Shown in pieces: positions 36,401-47,529 of a DNA stretch of 64,000 bases. Position numbers and translations under genes: made by a program. The stretch covers positions 111,307,505-111,371,504 of the forward strand of contig NC_134703.1 of the NCBI RefSeq assembly GCF_043290135.1, given 5' to 3'. The stretch is from Rhipicephalus microplus (taxonomy: Eukaryota > Arthropoda > Arachnida > Ixodida > Ixodidae). The notes below the pieces were generated by a model that searched no databases, was not told where the DNA came from, and saw only the letters and a list, made by a program, of their open reading frames with translations. Within the stretch, counting starts at the first letter, position 1; each line of letters starts with the position of its first letter.

Positions 36401-37500
36401 CGGCGTGCCGGACACCACAGCAGAGCAAAAAAAAATTGTCACAGATACGTGAGAAGGCCGAAGCAATGATAGCGATAACAATCATTGCTTCGTGCAACAC
36501 ATCGGAGTGTTGTACGAAGTAAGGCTAGGAGATTTAGAAACCATAAGAAATGTAGTGAACGTGGTCAAATGTGCGTTTTGCTGCAGCGTTTCTCGCACGC
36601 ACAGCAGCACGTTCTTCCTTTGTCTGGGCACGTGTGCCAGCCCGCCTTGCCTCAGCGCGACAAGCATTTCGGGGGAGCTGTTCCACAAGTGCTCGCACAA
36701 CACGTGGCGGCATCACAAAAGCCGAACTACATACAGCATTTTCACTGGTGATTGGTGTTTCTTTCCTAGGCGTCGGTCGACGCCTACTATGCCAGTAACG
36801 GTAGCGAAAAATACAGTTTCAGTGTACTTCACCAAAACGTCCACCTCAGATTGCCCACACATTGCAGGGTGGGCGTTGCCGCCAGAAACAGCTGGACGAT
36901 AGAGAAGCTTGATTGCTTGCTTGTTCCTTAGTATATGGCTCCTACCCACCAAGAGAGATTGGCCATAAAAGCGGCAGTTACTATGAAGAAAATTTCAAAT
37001 TTGAAAAAGGATGAGATAGAACTCGATTGCCACAGGAATGAACAAAAATATTTGAATAATCAATACGCGGCTGCAAACCACTCCCACCCGCCTAAAGCAT
37101 CATTGCTGACGTGGAAATGAACCATTTGTCTCTATTAGCTCAACAGCAAAGGGTCATAATGGTTTTAATCAGTTTCCGAGAACTACACGCAAATTAGTTA
37201 GGGTGCTTAGCAAGAATGGCTGTATATGCCGCACATGTGGCCTGAAAAACATGCAATAAAAGATGCTAAACCACAGAGGTAATATATGACGGACTTGTGT
37301 TTCTTCTTGAAGTATCAATAGATGGCTCTAAAATTAAAATATTGAGAGATACACCTTTTGCCAGAACTGGCCGTCTCATTTTTCGTGCTGCAAAACTGCA
37401 AGTGAGACATCCAAGCTTTGTTCAAGACTGTTGTTTTTCAGTTGGTTGACAGTGCGCCAGTGGGTAATTGTGTATGTACTATAGCTCGCCCTTACCTCGA
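33475..37500. other. Anonymous sequence, no supportable gene
   Basis: Four kilobases without a recognised protein family. A 150-codon frame at 36070-36522 has no domain I recognise. At 36534-36716 the minus strand encodes an Ala/Arg-rich stretch (TKEERAAVRARNAAAKRT) of the kind seen in tick transposon proteins, too short to assign. Confidence 0.5.
36459..36492. repeat. Perfect 12-bp hairpin
   Basis: cgaagcaatgat at 36459-36470 pairs exactly with atcattgcttcg at 36481-36492 across a 10-nt loop. Confidence 0.9.
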
Positions 37501-37504
37501 TCGC

Positions 37505-37615
37505 TAGCAAGAGTGGTGTGGCTGTGTTGGTAAACGAAGAGCTCGGAAGAGCGAGATATCACTGGTTCGTACCCACGGTACGTTTGTTTCTTGGTGTTTT
37601 TTTCTTCTGCTTTTG

Positions 37616-37667
<52 letters not shown>

Positions 37668-38155
37668 GAAGGAGATGTATATCTATTTCTCTTTTTCCCG
37701 TGTTTTCACACAATGGTAATGACATCTTACAGACAATAATGCCAACGAAGGTATAGTGGAAGTTGTTAGACCAATTGTAATGTAAAATGAGAAGAAAGAA
37801 AAGTGGGTGAAAAGATAACTTGCCGTGAGCAGAAACCAAACCTGCGACCTAGCCCCGCCGCGGTGGTCTAGTGGCTAAGGTACTCGGCTGCTGACCCGCA
37901 GGTCGCGGGTTCGATTCCCGGCTGCGGTGGCTGCATTTCCGATGGAGGCGGAAATGTTGTAGGCCCGTGTACTCAGACTTGGGTGCACGTTAAAGAACCC
38001 CAGGTGGTCAAAATTTCCGGAGCCCTCCACTACGGCGTCTCTCATAATCATATGGTGGTTTTGGGACGTTAAACCCCACAAATCAATCAATCAATCAAAC
38101 CTGCGACCTTCGAATAACGCTTTCGATGCTCTACCACTAAGCTACCATGGCGGCT
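37505..38155. mobile_element. Family E tRNA-like repeat with (TA)n, split by a Ruka insertion
   Basis: At one end a tRNA-like stretch reads forward (tggctgtgttggtaaacgaa, tggttcgtaccc), followed by (ta)n at 37618-37664 and gtgttttcacacaatggtaa. At the other end a second tRNA-like head reads in reverse: box A from ctaccactaagcta at 38137, box B split by the Ruka copy. An anticodon stem tcgaa/ttcga is visible. A related block lies at 38380-38480. Confidence 0.6.
37851..38095 (+). mobile_element. Ruka-like SINE, full length, near consensus
   Basis: It starts agccccgccgcggtgg and has intact box A (tctagtggctaagg), box B (gggttcgattccc) and tail (caat)n. The anticodon-loop position reads ctgctga, consistent with a tRNA-Ser(GCT) origin. 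A 14-bp target duplication, caaacctgcgacct, lies at 37837-37850 and 38096-38109, and it falls in the box B region of the family E repeat. Confidence 0.95.
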
Positions 38156-38354
38156 ATCCCCCCAGTCACTTAATTGGGTTTTTATGTGAATTTAAACGTG
38201 GGAGTGTCAGTCAACGCCACCTGTAGCCGTGGTGGCGAGTGTGGCACACTCTTTATGAGCCCGTTTGGCGTCGCATAGCACGTGACCTTATTACGAGCTG
38301 GCAGCTGACCAATACTCCCTCATATACAACCTAATGGCACCAAGTCTGCCAGTA

Positions 38355-38474
38355 CGAGACCCTCGTTAATAAATAAGGGAAAGAAGTGTATACTTGAAGG
38401 CTCGTTTTTCCGTGTTTTGTTACAATGGTAATGATATCTAACAGACAATAAGGCCAAGAAAGGTATAGGAGAAG

Positions 38475-38520
<46 letters not shown>
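38355..38520. repeat. Family E fragment and (AT)n
   Basis: gtgttttgttacaatggtaa, tgatatctaacagacaataa and gaaaggtatagg match 37696-37756. An (at)n tract follows at 38478-38517 and abuts the next LTR fragment. Confidence 0.75.
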
Positions 38521-38521
<1 letters not shown>

Positions 38522-38730
38522 TAGAAGCTGAGGAGGAAGAAGTGAGAATAGAATAAACATGGCGTATGAGCCAGGCCACGTCTCCCGCATCTAGCGTCAC
38601 ACGAGTCCACAGGATGAACACCTGCCAGCCCCTTCATCAGTCGCTCATCATCTACGCAATTCTCCGCATGACACCCTGAGCATACATGGACTACCGTGCA
38701 AGCGCCTAGCATTACGCATCGACCAGCATC

Positions 38731-39432
38731 ATGTCAGAAGCACCTACTGACCTTCTCATCATCAAGTACACCGGAGCAGCGGACGATGGACCGGTACAGC
38801 ACTGGTTCGACCTGTTTCAGCTCCACGCTACCGCTGCATCTTGGTCGGAACGGTAGATGATCACCAACTTCACTAACTACATCTCAGGTGAGGCATTCAA
38901 ATTTTACCTCACCCACATCTTCGAGAACGATGAGTCTTGGAAAAAGATCAAAGAAGAAATGATCACCCGTTTCAAAGAATACGATGAAAACCTGTCCATA
39001 CCTCACCAGCGGAAGGCTTTTCAACTCGTCCATCGCAGTTATGTGAAGTCTTCCCGCAAAAAGCCTATTTTCCAAACAAGACTTCAGAGAAAATATATCA
39101 CCATTACACCATCATATGACTCTTCCAAAAAAACGTCACGCATTCGGACACCGGCTGGTAAGTTGCAGGTCGCAACAGACAAGGTAAAGCCTCCGTATAC
39201 CGAAAGGAATCTAGACCATTTCGCCAAGAGACTAAACCTAAAGCCGGCTTTCCCCAGAGCAATGGAATTGGAATTTTCAACGTGTTCACTGCACCACAAC
39301 ACTTCAGATGTTACTGAACCACCCGAATCCCATGATGCTTCGTGTCACACACAAGGCCCAGATAGTTTCGAACGTGTGACGGCATTTACGCGTGACGAGT
39401 TCATGTCCTCACAATACCAGCCCACACCATGA
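38731..39432 (+). pseudogene. LTR retrotransposon gag-like protein with one in-frame stop
   Basis: From the ATG at 38731 the frame reads SEAPTDLLIIKYTGAADDG and QHWFDLFQLHATAASW. A TAG stands at 38854-38856, and the same frame then continues to 39432 (ISGEAFKFYLTHIFENDE, SWKKIKEEMITRFKEYDENL). This pattern, with a Trp-anchored first helix and SWxxxKEEMxxRF, is that of retrotransposon capsid N-terminal domains. After about residue 105 it becomes basic and Ser/Thr/Pro-rich. Sequence continuing in another frame to 39820 has the same composition, which suggests a further frameshift. No zinc knuckle was seen. It would have formed particles for this element. One stop in an otherwise long frame suggests moderate age. 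Confidence 0.65.
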
Positions 39433-39961
39433 TGTTCAAGACCAGATTCTTTCAAAAGGCGTTCTGAGCTCAATTACGCAGCAAAAAGAAAAACAAACGT
39501 CATCAGGAGCACCTAAAGCCATGTCTGCTGGGCTCTCATCTTCAAGTGATAACACACATGTGAGTCGAAGCACTACGGCAGTTTCGAATCCACTAAAGCT
39601 GGCACATTGTGAACTTCCAGAAACATTTACAATGAATGATGACACACAACCATCCGGGAAGCTTTCTCATCAGTCTGCCACACTGATTTTATCTCAAGAG
39701 AAGCCCTGCAATACAGTACCGACCACCGACTATCTGCTGATCACATCACCATGCAAAGAAAAGCAGACTCATGTTCCTGAGAGATGCCCATCTGACCAAC
39801 TTTCTCAACAAAACGAGTAATTTCAACAAAGGCAACTCCACAAACCCCGGGAAATACAACGGCTACTCGAACAAGAACAACGATTAAGTGAAACCTCCTC
39901 ACGAGTACGCTTGTGGCTTAAAGTTCATATGAGACAACAGCAATTAAAGAAGCAAAGAAAA

Positions 39962-40940
39962 AAATGGCAGCATATCCACGGAGTGAATGATGGAGAGTGG
40001 GGTGAAGCATTCGTCCGTCCATGCGTCCGTCTGTGTGACCGTCCATGCGTCTGTTTGTGCGCCCGTCCCTGCGTTCTTTCATGCATCCGCCCCTGCGTCC
40101 GTTCATGCGTCCATCCATGCATCTGTTTGTGTGTCCGTTCGTTCATCTATTCAACACTCCAAGTCCCACCATATCGCATCTTTTTATCATATATTCCCAA
40201 TATAGAAGCACCGCCTTCCAGCGGACATTCCAAGGACTAAACGAGAGGTGGCACACGCACATTTTCTTACGGCCTGCGCTTTGGGTCCACTTCCGACCTT
40301 TAACCACCTCGAGTTCATGGTATATTCTAGTTCACTGTATTCATGGCACTGCGACCAAACGCTCGCTAAACCTTTCTAAAACCAAGGAGGTTACACCCAA
40401 CGAGTATAACGTAGCAACCCATTCTTGTCAGATCGTGGTCAATGTACATGCCAATAGCTGCTAATGAGAAATGAGAGACAGGCGAATTCGGCTTTTACTT
40501 TCTTACGGCTTGCGCTTCGTATCTACTTCTCATTTTTAACCACCTTGAGTTCATTCATGGTATATACAAGTTCATTGTATTCATGGCACTGCGGCTCAAC
40601 GCTCGCTAAACCTTTCTAAAGCTAAGGAGGTTACACCCAGCGAGTATAATGTAGCATCCCTTTCTTGTCCGATAGTGCTCAATGTACATGCCAATGGCTG
40701 CTAATGGGGATCGCAGCGTGCGCGTTGACTAAAAGCCGAATGCTCACGTCTCTCATTCCTCATTAGCAGCCATTGGCATGTACATTGAGCACTATTTTTT
40801 ATTGTTAAACAACGCACAGAAGATATCTCTCACTGGCACCACCTTGGACGTCAAGTGTTATACCTATTTCGGGTATGTGCCACTTGTGGTTACATACGAG
40901 GGACGCCCAAGCCACGCCATAAGGAGCTTCGCCCCTAAAA
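39962..40940. mobile_element. Family A composite repeat, copy 2, inserted in the LTR element
   Basis: It starts gcagcatatccacggagtga and gtggggtgaagc, with the ccgt minisatellite at 40013-40140, then ccagcggacattccaaggac, and ends aggagcttcgcccctaaaa. Two tandem versions of its middle part are present (40260-40460 and 40490-40706), followed by an inverted segment. Confidence 0.8.
40672..40795. repeat. Perfect 35-bp inverted repeat, 54-nt spacer
   Basis: 40672-40706 (atagtgctcaatgtacatgc to ggctgctaatg) is the exact reverse complement of 40761-40795. A direct, slightly diverged copy of the left arm lies near 40434-40465. Confidence 0.95.
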
Positions 40941-41609
40941 GTCAATGTCTAAGCTATCATCGCAGAAAGCAACGTCGACAAAATTTTCTGCACCAGTTCT
41001 CAAGGCCATTTCCGCAATCCAACAGACCGAGAGAACGCCCCAGAAAGTTACGAAAAAGGCATGAAGCTACCACGTATACAACGGAGAAAAAAAAGACTTC
41101 CTCCCATCAGCCTAGGCTCTCACGCACGCCGACTAGAAGGAAAGCGTCTGTTGCCACGACGGCGCTGGATCCGATGCCAAAGACATCCGTCAATCCAATG
41201 CTACACAGATTTCGAGCCTTGTTCGTTCTTCACAAGACCTCAAGTCGTGTCATCATCAGTGCAGATCTGCAGGGCGGGGTTATGCCATCCAGGACGCAAC
41301 AGCCAGCCTCGTCCACCCGAGTTCTCTTAGATATGGCTGGACTGCTTCCCTCTGCTGTAGATTTTTTGTGTGAGTTGAGGAACTCCCTTCTGAAATAGAA
41401 CTATAGTGCATTTTGACATCTTTAGCTTGCTTGAATACCCGTTTTTGTTGTTTTGTTAGCGTCTGACGCGACTTCTTCCGGGGGGAGAGGGAATCCTGTA
41501 ACGTAAGAAGGTAGCAATGGTTAGGAGTTAGGAGTAGAAGCTGAGAAGGAAGAAGTGAGAATGGAATAAACATGGCGTATGAGCCAGGCCACGTCTCCCG
41601 CCTGTAGCG

Positions 41610-41720
<111 letters not shown>

Positions 41721-41788
41721 TCGTGAAGGTATGGGATATGGCACAACGGGAGCGTTGTCAACAAGGATAAATATATTTATTTCCCAAC

Positions 41789-41818
41789 AGTTTCGGGAGG
41801 GGTCCTCCCTTCATCAGG
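41789..41818 (-). ncRNA. Hammerhead-like core at the Penelope terminus
   Basis: The minus strand reads CTGATGA, then an extra A, then stem II GGGAGG-acc-CCTCCC, then GAAAC. These are the conserved parts of a hammerhead ribozyme, known from Penelope elements. I do not see a clear stem III with a cleavage triplet, and the extra A is unusual, so activity is doubtful. Confidence 0.4.
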
Positions 41819-42122
41819 GGATGAGTTATACTGACATGAACTTCCAAAACTTTGTTGCTGCCGCGTCCCTCTCGCCTTGAAAGATGTTTGCGATAGTGAG
41901 AGGGAACTAAAAAAACGAAAGAAAATAAAACAACAAAGGGTGAAGAAAAAAGACGAAAAAGAAAGAAAGTAAAAAAGAGGAAGAACCTCTGTCAACACTC
42001 AGAACGAAAGCAACTGTCCGTGTACGTGCACATACAGTTCTTATCACGTGCTGTTCAGTTCTCGATGTGTGTCGGGCCACCCAAGATTGTCGCCGCGGTA
42101 ACGGCAGGGTCCGGGACGGCGT

Positions 42123-42208
42123 GCGTAAAGAAAGGGTTTCCCCTTAATGGGTCGGTCGGCGTGTGGCATGCGTAAAGAAAGGTTTTCCCTTTAATGGGTC
42201 GGTCGGCT
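42123..42208. repeat. Two tandem 38-bp units
   Basis: gcgtaaagaaagggtttccc followed by cttaatgggtcggtcggc occurs at 42123-42160 and again at 42171-42208, with three differences, inside the Penelope tail. Confidence 0.9.
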
Positions 42209-42624
42209 CTTTACCTTTACTCTTCGCTCGTTTCTCTTCAATGGTCATCAAGTGGTAGGCGAACGTAAACACTTTGTATGTGCATGTGGAAAAAAGGAAA
42301 AAAGGAAGAAAAAAGGAAGAAAAACAAAAAACAAGAAAGGACAGTGTACACGTACGAGTCAATCAGGAAAAAGCATGGTCCCCAGCTATCAATCTTTGTC
42401 ACCAATTTCCTCCTGGCTTACGTCTCGGAGGCAGTTGAGTTTTCCGGGGTCCTCGTTGATGCCGGCTACTAATGTTCGAAATTTGAAAATAAAATATGCC
42501 TCACGCTGTTCGCGCTCGCGTCTGTTTGAGAAACCGGACTGCAAAAGAGTTACGCAGCGTAACTCTTTTCAACTTTCAAATGCGAAGAATTTCTTGGCGT
42601 ACAGCAAGCACTTTCGAAGCTTCC

Positions 42625-42659
42625 TATCTATCTATCTATCTATCTATCATCTATCTATA

Positions 42660-42693
<34 letters not shown>

Positions 42694-43600
42694 GCCGCCT
42701 ACGTCTGGGTGTTCTCGTGCTCATGGGTCCCCCTTAGCTTATGGTCAACCAAAATTAGTATGGGAGGGTGAGATGATTTGACGAATATGACGCGTGAGTC
42801 ATGGCATGAATAATGTGACAATACCGTCGCGTACAGCATCAAATCCTCTCCGGCAGACCTGAGGCACCTACCCGCGGGCGAGTATATGCAACAGGTATGC
42901 AGGTATATGGTATATGCCACAGGTGATTGACAGTTTATGTCTACCAATGAACGGCAACAACAGACATCGGCAATTTTAACGCAACAGCGTTAGGAAAAAG
43001 CTTACAGCGGCAGTGCTGTGCGAACGAAGGCTAGGAATAAATATCAGGGCCACATCTGGAATCAAAGCCCAGAATTCAGCGTGGAAATCAAGTAGTATAC
43101 TACAAAACCATGCCAGGTCCTGGTGCTGCATTAGAAAATTACTCATTTTCGATGTATTTATGAAGTAACGTCAATTGGGGTTAAGAAGCTAGCAATCCAA
43201 TTTTGCAAACATTACATATATACACACATGATACAACTGTCTCGTCGGGTTAAGGTCAAATGTTGTTATTTGCCATCCACTGAAGGTCATTTTTGTATTA
43301 GTGTCTAGGGCTACCATTCTCGTGAGCATAAGCGTTACATATCAGCCCGCCGCTTCTCGTGTTGCTAATTCTCATGTTTATGCTGTAATATTTGCGCAAG
43401 TGCAAAACACGAAGTAGATAAACACAAGTGACAGTTCAAATATGTCTGTGCATACAACATTTGTACATATATTTAGCGTCATTTTGTAACACGTCACTCA
43501 ATAAAAATTTTGAACACAATCGCCTTTCCTCCACATGAATCGCAGAATGTCAATTTCCAAGGTACGTGGGATGTGCCGAAATTTTTTAGGCTCAGCAACT
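42625..43600 (-). mobile_element. Family C repeat, copy 2
   Basis: (ctat)n at about 42627-42693, then gccgcctacgtctgggtgtt, ccaaaattagtatgggaggg, tttaacgcaacagcgttagg, a degraded tRNA-like head in reverse at 43051-43112, and the distal part (ctcgtcgggttaaggtcaaa, tatttagcgtcattttgtaa, caataaaa). Open frames over it are not genes. Confidence 0.75.
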
Positions 43601-46600
43601 TAAATGGGCTCACGGAAATTTCGATGATATATTATTTAATCTAAAACAAGGGGCAAAACACAGCAATAAATCAAGCCAACTGTGCGTTCGAAACCGCCAG
43701 CACGAAGACGACAAATCTGTTACCATCATTCACAAGGCCTCAACGATCGCAGCGCCAGAGTTCCCTGTACTAAATATTCTAGGAAGCTATGTTCGCCTGC
43801 AGCCATCCACGAAGGCGAGATATTGATAACTGCACCTCGCCACCTTGCAGCTACTTCGTAGCGAATAATTCTATCTCGACAATTTGTATGCTTCTTTTCT
43901 GTACCAATAGGATTTCTCATATGTACTCATTATTTTGAGGTCTTGCTATGTACCCAGACGACAGGGCGTAATAATAGCAATTTATATTGTTTCGTATTGG
44001 CTTGCTTCAGGCTAAGGCAGGTAATGCACGAGGCTTCATTCGATGCTTCATCTTAATATATATCACTCTGCAGAATGAAATGCAAGGAGGAATTGCTGGT
44101 ACAAATGAAGATCACCTCGTAGTGGAGCTCTTATTTAAGTCAAATAAATTGCTAAATAAATCCGACCTTAATGCTAGCTCTATAGACACTGTCTTCTCTT
44201 CGGCCTTAAGAGCTCTTCTTTTTCAATGCCTCTTCTATAGTAACTTTATGCTTATATGTTTAAATTTCACATTATGGGAATATAGCCCTGTCAGTCTTTT
44301 CTTGGGCACATTATCTGTAACACCCATCAGAATGCGTCGCCTTCCGAAATTTGTGCATCTCTGCTATCCATAGAATGCGTTGTAAACATTACAAGGATTG
44401 AGCAAATGTGTTTGCTCTTTACAACATATTGCCGGCAAAACCAAACTGACTGATACTGTTGTCTGCGAGTAAGAGCACAGTCTTTTTTGTTCCCCTAGTT
44501 ATTATGTTCCTTTCCACTACGATTGTGGCACGGTGAAAATTCAATAAAACAGAGGTTGAAGTATATTCCCGCGATATTTCGAGCAATTCCAGAGTAGCGG
44601 AAAATGTTGAGGCGGGAAGGGACGAGAAATCAATAAACATAGAATGTGACTGAGGCCTTCGTTCCGGAAAAAAAAGGACATGTCTTTATCAGGGCAGCAA
44701 GCATTTTCCTTAGCAAGAGTTTTTCCTTGCTGACTATACTCTATCGGCAATCATGAACAACTGAGATCCACGCTATTACGCGATAATCTCGAAAAATGAC
44801 TGGATGAGACTTATTGTTCGGCTAACTTGTAACAAAGGATTGCCCAGCCTTCAGTCCGCAAAAGTGCTTTAATAAAAAAAACTAGTTTGGGTTCACCGTG
44901 AAAACTTAATTATTTACGTTATAATTTTCAAACAAATGGTGTGACATTTTAATATAACTGCCCTCAAAATAAATGTATGAAGGTTTGGTTAGGCTGCAAG
45001 CAAGAACTTACAAGACATTGGAAAAAAAAGTTAGCACTACTTTTTATAGACACTGAAAAAACTGGTGGACCTAACAGCAAAAAATGTTGTCTTGTGGCTG
45101 CTGCTTGCCTCAAAGCTACGTGCATTCATTGACGCAAGCCAGCACTCTAGCCTTGCAACTACTTTTTTGATGGTAAGCCGATCTAATCACCTACAAAAGC
45201 ATGAGACACCGAAAGTCTTCCATATTGCTTGTCCCCTCAGAGTCTCAATCAAACTACTCATATGAAAGTTCAATTTCTATATGCATTGGCAGTGCGTAAC
45301 TCGTCTTACGTGAATGTGTTTAGAAGCTAACTCATTGACTTCATCTTCGTTTTTTTTCCTTACAGGTAAGCATGTTTATTCGTACGTGCAAGCCCCAGTT
45401 CTGACCTCCTTCGGTGAGTTTCACCCATTATCATGCAGATACGACAAAAAGTCCTCGTGTCTTTATACCTATATTAGGCTAATCATATTATTTTTTCACC
45501 TGAGATGATGTAGAAAATCGACTTACCCGCAGTCAAAACAGTGGCGTTAAAAAACATGAAACCTAGGCGTGTTTGTGCAGATCAATGACCACTAGTTCTC
45601 ACCAGATTGTTTTTAAGCGCTTTAGATTGACCCAGAAAATGTATCAAATAAATTGTAAACCAAGAAGATTGGCTTAAGTAAGAACTCTAGCATCTGAATT
45701 ATGCTCGCTCTCCACACATTATGTTATCACTTGGCTAATCACCTACAAGACTTTAGTCTGAGCCTAAATTATTACTCGTGCCTTTGTTTATCGCCAGGAA
45801 TGTGAGAAATTAAGTGTACCCTGCTTCGATGCTACAAACAAACAAGTAAGATGCACGTGTAATAAACCTACGTAAGCATAAATTTTTTACATTAGCGTCT
45901 ATAATAAAGCAAAAAAATATTTAGAGGACCCCTGAAAGCCAAATTTTCATTTGAGTATTATACACTTGGATTGGCAGTTTTCAGTTAGCTTCATCTCCTC
46001 CAATAGTTTCTCATAATTTTAGGTGGTCATTTTGAAAACACGCCAAACATATTCATAGTCAAACACGCTAGTGTAAATTATACGATGTGTTAGAGTATTT
46101 ATGATTCAATTTCAGGAGTATCAGACATAAAGCTGCAATTAAAGTGCAAACGTTGGAAACAATAATTTTGCTCTTTTAATGTTTGTTAAGGGACGTGCAG
46201 TAATATTGTTCCTTTTCTAACACCAGCAAGTCTTTCCATCATCACAGATGACGTCACATTACTCCATTGCCGTTTCAAAGGACTGCTTTTAGCAACACCT
46301 GTCATATTTACTCGATCTTCAACGTGACGACGATTGTTACCTGAGGGCTGACTTTTCATTAGATCCAGCAAAAACAATGAATTTTGATATTTTTTTAGTG
46401 CGAGGGTCGACTTTAGGTAACAAAAATTTGGGGAAAAAACCTCATTCTACTCGTTTAATTATGGTATCTAGAATTACCTCTAATAAAAGCTTGTCTCCTT
46501 TAGAAACACGTAAACGTACCACAGTCAGTAGAAGTAGAGTGTGACAAAAGGTTTTGTGGAAGAAATAAGATCGGTAGATTCAAGAACTTTAGCCACTGCA

Positions 46601-47472
46601 TATGCCTGCTGGCTATATCCTCCTATACCACCACGCGAATTGGTGTTAAAAGCGTTTATTTAATGATTTTTGTAGCTGTTGTGCCTGGCATAATATTCTG
46701 CTGAATGAAACAGTGCTCTATTCCGACCAAGAAACTCGAAGCAGACTTCCGTAACACTAATCAACGTGGGCTCTCATGTCGGAAAAGGAAGAATCCCAGA
46801 CGACTATTTCCCTTGCTTATCCGGGTCGAGCTCTTAGATTGTCTGAAAGAGAGCTACGTATAAGTTTTCCGAAATTGTGCTGAAATTTTTATCAGCCACA
46901 AGTCTACATTATCGACTGTGATGGTCGTATTCTGCATGGGATGTAATGTATCCGCCTTTCGCCGTTACGTGTGCAACGCCGTACATACATGCGTTCGTAC
47001 AAACACACCGCTACGCGTTCTGCTCGCCGCAGGTATTGGAGCGTTCTAAGTCAGGCCGCAGCTGCGTGTTGACGTCCCGCTCCACTCGCACGCTTCCCTC
47101 GCAGATGTGTGCTGACGTCTCCCTCCCTCACCCGCAGCACGCTCACCGCACAGCACGCAACTGCCGGTTCCTACACCCACTCACAGCACCACACCTTTCT
47201 CTCTCGCTTTACCCTCTCTAACGCTATCAGCACTCGACCACACGCCGTGTGCAAACACTCTTTCGGCTTGTTTATCTGTGATAGAACTTACACTAAACCC
47301 AACACGCCTCACGTGTCTGCGGTTCAAACAAACGCTTACACGAGTAAACGCTGCACCGAATTCCGCTTGAAATCGTTCATTCAGCACCCGCGTCGACGCC
47401 CGTTTAAATCGGATCAATGCCGTGCGAACCGCTGCTGCTTCGCATCTCATCACATTTCGAGTCGGGGAAATG
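43601..47472. other. Anonymous sequence, no supportable gene
   Basis: No protein family was recognised. A GC-richer, pyrimidine-rich stretch lies at 46940-47460; its overlapping frames have no recognisable domain. Confidence 0.55.
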
Positions 47473-47473
47473 A

Positions 47474-47526
47474 TCGGTCAGTCGGTCGGTCGGTCGGTCG
47501 GTTGGTCGGTCGGTCGGTCGGTCGGT
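47474..47526. repeat. (GGTC)n microsatellite
   Basis: About 13 units of ggtc/cggt with two interruptions. Frames rich in GRSV or PTDR over it are artefacts. Confidence 0.97.
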
Positions 47527-47529
47527 CCT

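Noticed and set aside
36070..36522. 150-codon frame as a possible host gene
   Set aside because: No recognisable domain, no splice or homology support, AT-rich context; a chance frame is as likely.
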